From Bacillaceae bacterium OF18-1A (GTDB lineage Bacteria; Bacillota; Bacilli; Bacillales; Bacillaceae_G): a stretch of 64,000 nt of DNA. The DNA is taken from assembly GCA_027694045.1 (NCBI GenBank), contig JAQEWB010000013.1:8447-72446 (forward strand). The letters are read 5' to 3'. Below the pieces are notes generated by a model. It was not told the origin of the DNA and did no database searches. It worked only from the letters and a program-made list of their open reading frames with translations. The translations under genes were made by a program, and so were the position numbers. Below are positions 53,807 through 63,120 of the stretch, in pieces (the first letter of the stretch is position 1; each line of letters begins with the position of its first letter).

Positions 53807-54796
53807 CTATTGAACAGTCACCATTTTTAAAAATTTCTCCACTTCACCTAAAACTCCCATCGTTCCAGGAATATCAATTCTCCCTTTTCCATCTCCCACT
53901 CTATAATCCCTCACCACAGCAACCGTCATATATCGTCCATTACCAAATCTAGGTTTCTCTACATTGAAAGAATAATTATGACTTCGTTCGATTAGCGCTT
54001 TACTCCACTTATCCCTAAGATCTTTTCTTCTATCCTTATCGGCAACATGTATTTTAAAACATAAACGTCCTTCTTCTAACTGCAAATACTGCTTACAATT
54101 ATTATCTTCTTGTTCATTCCACCATAAGGCATAGAATCCACCATTCGGATTAGCTACATATCCATATTGACCTTTGATCCCACGTTACTTTAACTCCTCA
54201 TAAAATCCTTCCCAGGCTTCGCCTTTCCACTCGCTTAACGGCAGTGTCTTATATGAATCATATTTTCGATCTATTTCTCTTAAATAAAAATAGTAATCTA
54301 AAAATATTTGATTCTGTACGCCTCTATCTATATTTTCTTGTAAAAATTCAAGCATTTGTTTTCTTGTAAACAACATATACTTTGCATCAATTACTGCTGA
54401 ATAATCACTTTGATTACCTATTTTATAATAGATAGGCAACAGGTCATTTTCTTCATATTTTTTAAATTTCATTACATCTTCATAATAACGTTTCAGTTGA
54501 TTAGAATGTTCTTTTGTATACGTTTTATCTTCAATTAAAATAGCCTGATTACCGTTAATTTCAATAAGTATATCTAAACCTTTAAATTGTTTCGTAATCT
54601 TAATTGCTTTAATAGCAGCTGGAAAGTTCTTTTTATGTATGTCATATATTCTTCTAATAAAATCTATACCAGCTTCATGTAAGTATTCATCGGTTTCTTT
54701 ATAGATTGGTTTCGCCCACTCTGCTAATCAACAAATAAAAGCATCTTGCGACAACTCACTTGTTCCATGTGAAAATAAATTTGGTCTCTTATCCAT
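53807..54796 (-). pseudogene. PD-(D/E)XK nuclease gene with two nonsense codons
   Basis: A single frame from the ATG at 54796 (AGGGGATT upstream) reads MDKRPNLFSHGTSELSQDAF, then I-C-stop (TGA at 54728-54730) where family members have Trp (D-A-F-I-C-W-L). It goes on to GLDILIEINGNQAILIEDKT, which is a good PD-(D/E)XK core. A second in-frame stop (TAA at 54185-54187) follows GFYEELK, and the frame then continues RGIKGQYGYVANPNGGFYAL to the end at 53807. The full length would be about 329 residues. It is inferred to be a dead nuclease of the defence segment. Confidence 0.75.
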
Positions 54797-54821
54797 ATTT
54801 AATCCCCTTTGTATCTAAGTG

Positions 54822-57137
54822 CTATTCCCCAACATTTAATACTTCTAAAACTTCCCTAAACAACACCGAACCTCTCCCAATAACCAACTCCAAAGCAACC
54901 TCTTTAACTAGCCCATCTCTCCTCACCATAACAACCCCATTCTCATAATCAACCCAAATCTGAACATCCTGCACATAATAACTCTTAATAGTAGAAGCCT
55001 CATCTAAGTTGTTATGATCTAGCTCAACCTTAACTTGCTTCGTAAAACGACGCAGCGTTTTCCAAAGAATTCGTTCTTCTTTTGATTTCATGAAGAGTTC
55101 TGGGAGTTCTTGTACTTCTTTTAATAACGACATAGTTGTTATTGTGTATGTTTGAATGCCATATCCTACTGGGCGGATGAGGTGGTCTAGTTTTTTCCAT
55201 GGCTCTAGTTCGAAATGTACATACTCATCGTTTTGTTGCATTTGAATTTGTTTGATTTTGGCGACGTATTGAATTCCGCCTTTTTCACCATGCCATTTTT
55301 TCGGTGCATATAATGCTATGTATTTTGCTTCTTGCCATCCTGGTTTTAGCTGTTTGATTGGTAATTGATATACACCATTCTTTCTATACGTTTCATAGTC
55401 ACCTTCAGTTTTCACGCTGCCTACTAATACTTTTTCTTCTAGTGAAGAGTGCCATTCTTCTTTTGTTCCTCGTGGAAGGATGCCTTCTCTTATAATTTCT
55501 TCTGGGCTTTTTTCAATGAGATGATCTAGAAACTGTTCGACTAGTCTTGTTGCGTTTGGTAAGAACGGGAATCCACCGATATTTACTTTTTCGATACTTT
55601 TATAAAATGGATGATTCTCGTATTCTTCCTCTTGGTTCCATGGGAATAGTACGTACGCTCCGTAAGCTGTTCTTTCAAATGGTCCTTCTTGTTCTACTAC
55701 TAGCGCATCTCTGTAACGATGCATTGTGTTAATGTCTTCTTCCATTGGGCCAGGGGTGCCATACTGCCTTTTATAATGAGGCTTTTCAGCAAAATCAATT
55801 CGGTATTTTGCATCAAAAATGTATTGATATTGATAGTTCTTTCCCTTTTTCTCAATAGCGAGCATCGTATCTGGTTTTTGTGTAACTGTTGGTAGTCTAC
55901 CGTTTCTTTTCTGGAAATAAAGTTCTATTACTTCATCAGTGACTGGATGCTTGAACGTTCTTTTTGCAGTTTTACTTTCATCAAGCGTTACGTATAAACC
56001 ATCTTGTTTAACTTGAATAACGTCTTGATGGAGCGGTATATATTTTTTTGATAAAATTTGTCCGAGTTTTAAATACGTCCAGTATTCGTATAACCTTGCA
56101 ACATCTTTTACCGACATTTTGAAAATTTGTCCTCGTAATGTTAAACCTCGCGATAGCATTAAGAAGATTTGATACGCATCTCTATATCCTGCTGCCATTT
56201 GAATAACAAGTGAAAAAACTGATCGATCTAATTTTCCAATTTCTCTCCAAAATGGACCGTTCAATTCATTTTTCATTCGATACTTCATATTTTTTACACG
56301 TTCCAGCAAATCTTCATCAGTTTCACCACGTGTATATCTGGACTTTGTCTCTAGCGCCTTAAGTAAATCATCTATTTTATGTACAACTCTTTGAATCATC
56401 CATTTAACAAATCGATTTTCCAGCGTATCATAAGACACTTCCTTATAAGCTGTAATACCTTTAGTTGGTATACTATTTTCTCCTTGCAGCAAGTGTGGTC
56501 GCTTTCGTAAATAATTCATTCCGACAGAATCCAATTTACGAATTTTTTCTCCTCGTACTAGTTGATGTCTAGTCATAAGCGTATGATGCGGTTGTCTTTT
56601 AATATGAGAGATTGACTTCATAAAACGCTCAAAGGAATCATTTAAAATACGATAGAACTCACTCTTCGATGGATTTGTGGCGTAAATTGCAGATGCTCCT
56701 AAGTAAGTTCTCTTTAATAAATGAAACGCTAAATTATAAATTTCATCATTTACTTCATCTAATAAGGCTCTGTAATCATCCTTATAATCAAGTTTTGCCG
56801 GGAAAGCTTCAAATGTAACAGTTAATAAAGTATCTTGCTCGTCTTTAATTTCAAATGTTGTATTTCCTACTTCATTTGGAAACGAAAGATTCCCCATTAA
56901 CACATGAAGTGATCCCATTTGAATGGAACTAACTTGCCTTCGAAATCCCGGATGTTCATGGTAAAAGGACAGCTTGTTGTTATTTTTCGGAACAATAACA
57001 AGCTGATAACTTCTATTTTCAAAAAAGATTGGTGGATGTTCATTCCATTCATCCAGCCCCTGCAATCTTGCATCAAATACAGAAACGGATTCCGTCTTCC
57101 CATCTACATGAAAATACATCATTTCATCTGCGTTCAT
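54822..57137 (-). CDS. DUF2357/PDDEXK_7-type restriction-like protein
   Basis: This 771-residue protein has an N-terminal beta-rich part (EHPPIFFENRSYQLVIVP), a helical middle with YDTLENRFVKWMIQRVVHKI, and a nuclease-like part with PDTMLAIEKKG, YQYIFDAKYRIDF and INTMHRYRDALV. The last set, with an Asp then D-A-K, is the PD-(D/E)XK core of the PDDEXK_7 group. Such proteins usually work with a McrB-like or other NTPase; none is intact here. The start has no strong ribosome site. Confidence 0.7.
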   Translation of the reverse strand: MNADEMMYFHVDGKTESVSVFDARLQGLDEWNEHPPIFFENRSYQLVIVPKNNNKLSFYHEHPGFRRQVSSIQMGSLHVLMGNLSFPNEVGNTTFEIKDEQDTLLTVTFEAFPAKLDYKDDYRALLDEVNDEIYNLAFHLLKRTYLGASAIYATNPSKSEFYRILNDSFERFMKSISHIKRQPHHTLMTRHQLVRGEKIRKLDSVGMNYLRKRPHLLQGENSIPTKGITAYKEVSYDTLENRFVKWMIQRVVHKIDDLLKALETKSRYTRGETDEDLLERVKNMKYRMKNELNGPFWREIGKLDRSVFSLVIQMAAGYRDAYQIFLMLSRGLTLRGQIFKMSVKDVARLYEYWTYLKLGQILSKKYIPLHQDVIQVKQDGLYVTLDESKTAKRTFKHPVTDEVIELYFQKRNGRLPTVTQKPDTMLAIEKKGKNYQYQYIFDAKYRIDFAEKPHYKRQYGTPGPMEEDINTMHRYRDALVVEQEGPFERTAYGAYVLFPWNQEEEYENHPFYKSIEKVNIGGFPFLPNATRLVEQFLDHLIEKSPEEIIREGILPRGTKEEWHSSLEEKVLVGSVKTEGDYETYRKNGVYQLPIKQLKPGWQEAKYIALYAPKKWHGEKGGIQYVAKIKQIQMQQNDEYVHFELEPWKKLDHLIRPVGYGIQTYTITTMSLLKEVQELPELFMKSKEERILWKTLRRFTKQVKVELDHNNLDEASTIKSYYVQDVQIWVDYENGVVMVRRDGLVKEVALELVIGRGSVLFREVLEVLNVGE

Positions 57138-57151
57138 AGCGTGATATTCTT

Positions 57152-57505
57152 TTAAACTCTCGTATTATCTTGCATATCTTTAACTATCTCTTTTAATTCA
57201 TCTATCTTACTATCATAATTTTTAGCGCAAGTATAATTCAACGTAATATTCGTGCTATGTTCTTGGTTATATTTATCACATACTTCTTTTACATCTTCAA
57301 AATCAAACTCAGTTCCCTCAAATATAAGTGAAAAAGTATCCTCATTAGATTCTTCTACTAACTTTTCAATAAGTTTATCAATCCACAACTGCAAACGCAT
57401 ACCTCTATACTGCGCTAAATAACTGTCACCCGTAATTAATTCACCATCAATCGTTACTAACGTTTCAATCTTATATGGATTATATTTCAAGACAATTGTT
57501 GTCAT
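57152..57505 (-). CDS. short protein upstream of the restriction-like gene, possibly truncated
   Basis: This 117-residue protein begins MTTIVLKYNPYKIETLVTID with AAGGAGAG upstream and ends in a charged helix (KIDELKEIVKDMQDNTRV). It lies 14 bases before the DUF2357-type gene. The start looks like that of a larger protein, and it may be the N-terminal remnant of an NTPase partner lost by deletion. I do not recognise a complete domain. Confidence 0.5.
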   Translation of the reverse strand: MTTIVLKYNPYKIETLVTIDGELITGDSYLAQYRGMRLQLWIDKLIEKLVEESNEDTFSLIFEGTEFDFEDVKEVCDKYNQEHSTNITLNYTCAKNYDSKIDELKEIVKDMQDNTRV

Positions 57506-57902
57506 ACTTCTCTCTCCTTGCCAATTCCTTCGACTTTAAAGTTCAAAAAATCCCTCAGCCATGATAACTATCCTTATTCTTCCACTTAACTACACAATTA
57601 CTATATCATAGAGAAGCAAACTCTTTTATCCATTCTTTTCATTTTATAAAAATTCATTATAATAATTAAACTCCATCCCTCACCTACGTAAGAACATCAA
57701 ACAAAAAAGCGCCAGGTCCCCCATTACTTTCACATCAATATTTAAAACTTCTACTCCCCAACCCATTACAACTTGAATAATGTCATGTAGTTCTTCAAAA
57801 ATTACTTGGTTATGAACAAGTAACCCCCTCAAAAACAGTTGTCATATATAACGGAAACTATAAAATAGAATTAAACATAAAAAACCATTTCAGGAGGTGC
57901 CC
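57506..57902. other. intergenic region
   Basis: There is no clear gene. It contains the inverted repeat TTACTTG and CAAGTAA with 8 bases between (57802-57823), upstream of the next gene. On the minus strand a short frame (QVIFEELHDIIQVVMGWG, about 57735-57808) might be a gene scrap. Confidence 0.4.
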
Positions 57903-58241
57903 ATGACATTTAATGAATTGAAAAAAAACAAACCAACAACCCGCTGGATTGAGAGTGATGAAGATGGAGAGTTTTTCACTGAAGAAGCTATAAGTGCAAC
58001 AAATCAAGTTCTTGACACTTACGTTAACACTTTAGAACAATTAGGAGCAAACCGAGCCGAAGCCGAAGTAATGCAAGCCGTTCAAGAGGTCGTTCTTAAA
58101 TTAAACGACTTAAATTTCGAACACGACCATTTTATTGAAACAATGGAAAGAGAAGATCTCTATGATTTTATTGATACAGCAGCACGAATCGCTGGCTTAG
58201 AATCCGAAGAGGACATAACAGAAGAATGGCGAGAATGGTAA
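57903..58241 (+). CDS. hypothetical acidic protein
   Basis: This 112-residue acidic all-helical protein opens MTFNELKKNKPTTRWIESDE and ends EEDITEEWREW. AGGAGG precedes the ATG at 57903; the ORF can be read six bases earlier but without spacing for a ribosome. The family is not recognised. The small acidic build is like that of immunity or anti-toxin proteins, but no partner is seen. Confidence 0.62.
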   Translation: MTFNELKKNKPTTRWIESDEDGEFFTEEAISATNQVLDTYVNTLEQLGANRAEAEVMQAVQEVVLKLNDLNFEHDHFIETMEREDLYDFIDTAARIAGLESEEDITEEWREW

Positions 58242-58278
58242 AAAGCTGCACCTCTAATTGGTAGAGGTGCAGTTTTTT
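58242..58278 (+). terminator. strong terminator
   Basis: GCTGCACCTCTA pairs with TAGAGGTGCAG (one mismatch at the base) around ATTGG, followed by six T. Confidence 0.9.
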
Positions 58279-58351
58279 CATACGCCAATGAAGGATTTCA
58301 TATGTTCCAACATAATCTCAATCTTATTTCATTATAAAAAAAGAGGAGAAC

Positions 58352-60514
58352 CTATCTCCCCTCTCCCTTCCTATAAACATTCTCCCTTCCATCCATCTTC
58401 ATCCTTAGCTTATCTTCCGTCAATGTTAACTCTACATTTCGATACTCACCTGAGTTTTGTTTTACTGCGATGATGTATGTATTGTCTCCACTCTTCGGTT
58501 CAGAGCTTACATAGAATTTATATTGCGGGAGCCTGCCGCCACCTGGCTGTTCTTTTGCGACGATTAGCTCACCACTTCTGTCGCCTTCTTCTAATATGAA
58601 AGCAATGTCATCTCCACCGGTTGTGTTAACCCAGTCGCCTTCTATTTGTGTGAATGGTACTTTTGTTTTTGTATTGTTTGATTGTTCGTTTTTATCTGTA
58701 TATGTTTCTCTTTTATTAATAGACTCATGGTCATTCATAAATTCTTCTTTCGTTATTTGTGTAAGTGAGAGGGTTGCGGCTCCATACCCTTCTCTTACTA
58801 GCTCAATGTTTTCGTCATCTATTACATTTACACGAGCATGAAATGGTGTGAATGTTTCTACGTTAGATTTCTCTTCATAGATGCGTAAACTAATCTCCTT
58901 CTCATCACTCTCTTGTTCTTTGAATAAGTATGTAGCTTTTTCTTCACCGTCATAAACGGTGATTTCACCTTTTTTATCTTCAGATACACTAATTTCGACA
59001 TAACTATGTTTATTTTTGTCTATCCAATAACCGTCTATATCTAGTAATGTTACAGCGTTTCGTTGTTTGTCTTCTACTTCGCTAGTTTCTACCGAAGTTG
59101 CTACTTTATTATCCTCTGAGAAAAATGAATTTTTCATCATTAATATCGCTGTTATTACAACGATCGCTCCGATAATACTGAATAGAATAAAGTTCCCTTT
59201 TCTCCTATTATCTGTTTGTTCTGGAGCTTGTTCATCCTCTTCAAGGCTACCTCCGCATGAGACACAAAATCGCTCTTTTCCGGCTTTTTCCTTACCACAA
59301 TGTCCGCAAAAACGATTCCGTCCTTTCTTCGGGTCCACACGTTTTAACATTTTATCTATCATGCCTTGTCCAACTAATGTTCCACTAAATACATTCAAAG
59401 CTGTTTCTTTCTGTTCTGGAGTTAGGCTTCCCCACTGTGAAGAATCTTTCCCTTGCGCTTCGACATGCGCCGAGTTCGTATCTGAACCATAATACGATAA
59501 ATGATTCGTTACATCTCCGTCTGGTGCTGTTCTTATATGCCCTTTCACTGCTACCGTTTCTGGATTCACTGGCTTCGCATCCGGACCGTGATACGATAAG
59601 TTATTCGTTACGTCTCCGTCTGGCGCCGTTCTTATATGCCCTTTCACCGCTACCATGTCCGGGTTCACTGGCTTCGCATCTGGACCGTGATACGATAAAT
59701 TATTCGTTACGTCTCCGTCTGGCGCCGTTCTCACGTATCCTTTTACCACTACCGTTTCTGGATTCACTGGCTTCGCATCTGGACCGTGATACGATAAATT
59801 GTTCGTTACGTCTCCATCTGGCGCTGTTCTTACATATGATTGTACATGTTGTACGTTCGTGCCCTTCGCTATATGGGCATCTGAAGAATGTACAACTGTT
59901 TCGCCTGTCACAGCGTGTCCGTCCACGACTCCTGGTTCTGCAACATACACATCGCCACCAACGTGCATTTTTAAAAATGGTAAAATGAATGAAATGATAA
60001 TAAGAGGTACGCTTCCCATAATACCTAGAGCTGCGTAACTACTATAATTATGGCCATATAACCAAATTAACGTTGCTCTTATTCCAACAAAGCCTAGCGC
60101 TGAGACGATAATAGACTCAATTAGTTTACTAGGTGAAGAATCGTAGACTAAGCCACTAGTAGGATCGACACTCATTCTAACTAGTAAAATAGCTGCAATT
60201 CCGTATACGATTAATCCAGCTAAAAATGGTCTCCAGTTTTTTAGCACGAACTGAATTCTCATAAAAAAGAGAACGAGCATAACAATGAAAATAATCGGTG
60301 CTAAAAATGGCAAAATTACTGATATGATTCCTAAAATGATCATAAAAAATAGCATTTTCTTCAATAATTTAAATGATGTAACAATAAAAAATACAAATAG
60401 TCCGAAACCAAATAACCCTGGGTGAATATAACCTAAAAATAAAATGATAGGAAATAACGTTATCGCTATTTTATGATGATTGGTTTCTTTCTGACTCTCT
60501 ATCCATTCCTTCAT
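58352..60514 (-). CDS. zinc-ribbon membrane protein with four 33-residue repeats
   Basis: In this 720-residue protein the first 190 residues hold about six hydrophobic helices. Then come four copies of a 33-residue unit with VRTAPDGDVTNNLSYHG and PDAKPVNPE, a short linker, and a C-x2-C/C-x2-C zinc ribbon (CGHCGKEKAGKERFCVSCGG). A further membrane helix (FILFSIIGAIVVITAILMM) and a polar C-terminal region with two similar beta-domains (DIDGYWIDKNKHSYVEISV; IEGDWVNTTGGDDIAFIL) follow. Zinc-ribbon membrane proteins of this kind are common in Bacillus envelopes (YvbJ/TcaA-like), but the repeats are not usual. No operon partner is seen. Confidence 0.75.
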   Translation of the reverse strand: MKEWIESQKETNHHKIAITLFPIILFLGYIHPGLFGFGLFVFFIVTSFKLLKKMLFFMIILGIISVILPFLAPIIFIVMLVLFFMRIQFVLKNWRPFLAGLIVYGIAAILLVRMSVDPTSGLVYDSSPSKLIESIIVSALGFVGIRATLIWLYGHNYSSYAALGIMGSVPLIIISFILPFLKMHVGGDVYVAEPGVVDGHAVTGETVVHSSDAHIAKGTNVQHVQSYVRTAPDGDVTNNLSYHGPDAKPVNPETVVVKGYVRTAPDGDVTNNLSYHGPDAKPVNPDMVAVKGHIRTAPDGDVTNNLSYHGPDAKPVNPETVAVKGHIRTAPDGDVTNHLSYYGSDTNSAHVEAQGKDSSQWGSLTPEQKETALNVFSGTLVGQGMIDKMLKRVDPKKGRNRFCGHCGKEKAGKERFCVSCGGSLEEDEQAPEQTDNRRKGNFILFSIIGAIVVITAILMMKNSFFSEDNKVATSVETSEVEDKQRNAVTLLDIDGYWIDKNKHSYVEISVSEDKKGEITVYDGEEKATYLFKEQESDEKEISLRIYEEKSNVETFTPFHARVNVIDDENIELVREGYGAATLSLTQITKEEFMNDHESINKRETYTDKNEQSNNTKTKVPFTQIEGDWVNTTGGDDIAFILEEGDRSGELIVAKEQPGGGRLPQYKFYVSSEPKSGDNTYIIAVKQNSGEYRNVELTLTEDKLRMKMDGRENVYRKGEGR
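59493..59868. repeat. 99-base tandem repeats inside the zinc-ribbon gene
   Basis: Four near-identical 99-base units encode the 33-residue repeats. The outermost copy is the most diverged (NHLSYYGSDTN instead of NNLSYHGPDAK), which is usual at the edge of such arrays. Confidence 0.85.
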
Positions 60515-60650
60515 ACTTTATATTCCTTTCTTATTCGTTCATAAACCGTTTTCATCCTTATCGATTATATAATGCTTTTTATAGTTTATATATATATATT
60601 TAACAAGAAGCTTATAATTTTCTTACGACAAATTTCGCACTAATTCAATC

Positions 60651-60678
60651 AAAAAAAGACCACCAAAAAGGCAGCCTC
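60651..60678 (-). terminator. terminator of the cyclodeaminase-family gene
   Basis: On the minus strand AGGCTGCC and GGTGGTCT pair with G-T wobbles around TTTTT, followed by a T-run. Confidence 0.55.
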
Positions 60679-61654
60679 AAAACTCAATCTTATTCCCCAT
60701 CCCGCGCTCCACTGCTTTCTCATACAAATACTTCGCCACAATTATATCCACTACCGCCAAACCAACCGATTTGAAAATAGTAATCTCTTCATCGTTTTCC
60801 CTTCCCGCTTTTTCTCCGCTTATAATTTGACCGAGTTCAGCGTGAATGTTGCTAGCTTTAAATAAGCCTTCTTTAATCGGAACTTGAAGGTCGCCCGTTT
60901 CTTCTAGTGCCGCTTCTTTTGATTCGACTACTACTTTATTTGCGTTCGCGATAGCGTGAGATGGTAGTTCTTGCATGCTTGGCCTGAATGAGCCGACGGC
61001 GTTTATGTGGACGCCTTTTTGTAGTTTTTCTGAGAAGACTGGTGTGGATGCGTTCGTTGTTGTGACGATGATGTCTGCTTCACTTATTGCTTCATTTGGA
61101 TTTCTGTACACGTGAGCAGGTTTGTTGAATGTCTCTTGTATATGCTGCGCAAATGTATACGCCTTTTCTTCCGTTCGATTGTACAAAATAACTTTTTCGA
61201 TATCTCTAACAGCGAATACAGCTTCGGCGATTCCTTTCGCCTGTTCACCCGTACCGATAATGCATAAAGTTTTTGCGTTATGACGAGCTAAATGTTTTGT
61301 CGCTACTCCTGATAAGGCGCCTGTTCGAATCATCGTTAAGTACGATCCTTCCAAAAGCGCGAGTGGTTCTCCCGTTTGAAAGTCGGATAGCATGACAACG
61401 CCATTTATCGTTTTTTTACCTATCTTTTTATTTTGCGGGACTACTGTTACTACTTTTAAACCGAGCGCTTCAAGTCCTTCCGCTACTGAAGGCATAATTA
61501 ATGCCGTACTTTGCTCGTTTGCAAATGGCAATGATCCGCGAATTGGTGTAATCGTTCTTTCTGCCGAAAATTCTTTTAAAGCAAGCGCCGCGTATTCAAT
61601 GACTTCATTCATATTTACTAAGTTCCGTTGTTCGTTCGCGCTTATGACTAGCAT
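60677..61654 (-). CDS. ornithine cyclodeaminase/mu-crystallin family enzyme
   Basis: This 325-residue Rossmann protein has the cofactor motif CIIGTGEQAKG (about 131-141), the N-terminal MIRTGALSGVATKHLAR, and ADIIVTTTNASTPVF with HINAVGSF. Members act as ornithine cyclodeaminase, alanine dehydrogenase or delta-1-pyrroline-2-carboxylate reductase. Beside a proline racemase-type gene the last role (imino acid to proline) is the best guess. Its ATG overlaps the stop of the truncated symporter gene (ATGCTAG), showing the genes were once an operon of three. Confidence 0.85.
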   Translation of the reverse strand: MLVISANEQRNLVNMNEVIEYAALALKEFSAERTITPIRGSLPFANEQSTALIMPSVAEGLEALGLKVVTVVPQNKKIGKKTINGVVMLSDFQTGEPLALLEGSYLTMIRTGALSGVATKHLARHNAKTLCIIGTGEQAKGIAEAVFAVRDIEKVILYNRTEEKAYTFAQHIQETFNKPAHVYRNPNEAISEADIIVTTTNASTPVFSEKLQKGVHINAVGSFRPSMQELPSHAIANANKVVVESKEAALEETGDLQVPIKEGLFKASNIHAELGQIISGEKAGRENDEEITIFKSVGLAVVDIIVAKYLYEKAVERGMGNKIEF

Positions 61655-61862
61655 ATTTGTTCATCCTTTCCTACATTCTTCTCTTCACTAAATGCGATAT
61701 TTTCATTCACAACCTGTGCTCCCACTAAATCACCTGTAATATTTACAACTGTATGGCCCATATCAACGAGCGGCGAGACAGCAGCGATGATTGGGATAAT
61801 CGTTAGCGGTAAACCGAGTGTAGAAAGTAAAATCGTCGCGGTAATAACGTCTGCCCCTTTTA
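61648..61862 (-). pseudogene. truncated dicarboxylate/amino acid:cation symporter
   Basis: The minus-strand frame reads [20 protein letters not shown], then PIIAAVSPLVDMGHTVVNIT and GDLVGAQVVNENIAF, and stops at TAG. This is the last part of a DAACS (GltP/DctA-like) transporter. Some 350 N-terminal residues are gone. The fragment begins right at the stop codon of the racemase gene, which looks like a deletion join. Confidence 0.8.
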
Positions 61863-62864
61863 CCCTAACAAAAACCCACGCTTCAACACATCTCTCGGAT
61901 CCACTACAAACTGATGGAACCCTGTAATAAATGCTTGCCCGGTTACTTTCGGAACGACCGCTTCATACTTGTCTACCGCTGTTACGGATAACACTTCCCC
62001 TTCAAATTTTCCGTCAGTGATACACTCGTGGGTGAATGTCTCTCCCTTTTGCAAGGCATCTCTTTCAAAAAGAGTTGCGATTCTTGCGGAAGTTCCTGTG
62101 CCACAAGGAGAACGATCTACTTGACCGTCAGCGAAGATCGTTACATTTCGTAAAGTGGCATCTTTCTCTTTCGGTTCATCTGAGAAAATAACACCGTATA
62201 TTCCTTTTAATCCTTCTTCTAGTGGATGCTTTACTTCCATTTGACTCTCAATATACTGTTTAATTTTACCGCCCCACGTTTGAATAGCAGATAAGTCTTT
62301 GAAATCCACTTTCAAACCAAATTCTTTACTATCTACTACTGCATAAAATGCTCCGCCAAACGCGATATCAACTTGGAACTCATAGTTGTCTATTGTAATA
62401 GGAACGTCTTTTTTGTATACAAATGAAGGAACATTTTCAAACGATACAGACTCTACTTCGCTCCCGTTATATTTCGCATATGCAATAACTTCTCCAGCCG
62501 GGCTATCAATAATGAACTTTTGTTTTTCACCAGTTAGTTCAAACATACCTGTTTCAATTCCGACTGTAATAACAGCGATAATGCCGTGACCGCACATCGT
62601 ACTCCATCCTTCATTATGCATAAACAGCACACCAAAATCAGCGTGAGCACTTGCAGGCGGTGTAATGATACAACCGTACATGCCATGATGTCCCCTCGGT
62701 TCATACATAAGAATTTCACGAAGGTGATCCAAATGTTCCATACAGTATGCGCGTCTTTCAAGCTGCGTTTCCCCCTTAATTTCCGGCACCCCACCTGTAA
62801 TAATGCGAAGCGGTTCCCCAGCTACGTGAGCATCAATTGTTGTATACACTTTACTAATCTTCAT
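61860..62864 (-). CDS. proline racemase / 4-hydroxyproline epimerase
   Basis: This 334-residue protein starts at [20 protein letters not shown] with GGGGAGAG upstream; a 40-codon extension upstream runs through the promoter and was not used. Both catalytic cysteines are present: STMCGHGI and [11 protein letters not shown]. The second Cys separates racemases and epimerases from trans-3-hydroxyproline dehydratases, which have Thr there. Proline racemase and hydroxyproline 2-epimerase cannot be told apart safely by eye. The promoter is of the sigma-54 type. Confidence 0.88.
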   Translation of the reverse strand: MKISKVYTTIDAHVAGEPLRIITGGVPEIKGETQLERRAYCMEHLDHLREILMYEPRGHHGMYGCIITPPASAHADFGVLFMHNEGWSTMCGHGIIAVITVGIETGMFELTGEKQKFIIDSPAGEVIAYAKYNGSEVESVSFENVPSFVYKKDVPITIDNYEFQVDIAFGGAFYAVVDSKEFGLKVDFKDLSAIQTWGGKIKQYIESQMEVKHPLEEGLKGIYGVIFSDEPKEKDATLRNVTIFADGQVDRSPCGTGTSARIATLFERDALQKGETFTHECITDGKFEGEVLSVTAVDKYEAVVPKVTGQAFITGFHQFVVDPRDVLKRGFLLG

Positions 62865-62899
62865 TTCTATCTCTCCCCTATATGTTGATACTATTTTTA

Positions 62900-62917
62900 T
62901 TGCAAGTATTATGCCAA
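62900..62917 (-). promoter_or_regulatory. sigma-54 (SigL) promoter
   Basis: On the minus strand TTGGCATAATACTTGCAA has GG and GC exactly ten bases apart, as required at -24/-12, and fits TTGGCAC-N5-TTGC well. Transcription should begin near 62890, about 25 bases before the racemase start codon. Confidence 0.75.
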
Positions 62918-62963
62918 CGTATAGGATATAAATTTGTATACATTGTGTAAAAAAACATACACC

Positions 62964-62992
62964 ACTGTCTATTTTTTTATACAATAGACAGT
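62964..62992. promoter_or_regulatory. upstream activator site for the sigma-54 promoter
   Basis: ACTGTCTATT and its exact complement AATAGACAGT are nine bases apart. The centre is about 88 bases upstream of the predicted transcription start, the usual distance for an enhancer-binding protein. The activator gene is not in the window. Confidence 0.65.
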
Positions 62993-63040
62993 CGGTGAAT
63001 ATTAATTTCCAATCAGTCTCACACTCACCAAATTAAAAAC

Positions 63041-63064
63041 AAAAAACCCCGAAAACTCAGGGGG
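63041..63064 (-). terminator. terminator of the VOC gene
   Basis: On the minus strand CCCC-TGAGTTTTC-GGGG is followed by TTTTTTG and further T. Confidence 0.6.
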
Positions 63065-63120
63065 TGATGCCGCATAGGCGAGGTTATAGTTCCTTTTAAA
63101 ATAAGTTTCCAAAACCAAAT

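Noticed and set aside
57700-57810. Minus-strand peptide QVIFEELHDIIQVVMGWG as a possible gene remnant
   Set aside because: Too short, without start or recognised family; mentioned only in the gap description.
59437-59988. 183-codon plus-strand frame opposite the 33-residue repeats
   Set aside because: It is an antisense shadow of the zinc-ribbon gene; its repeats only mirror the DNA repeats.
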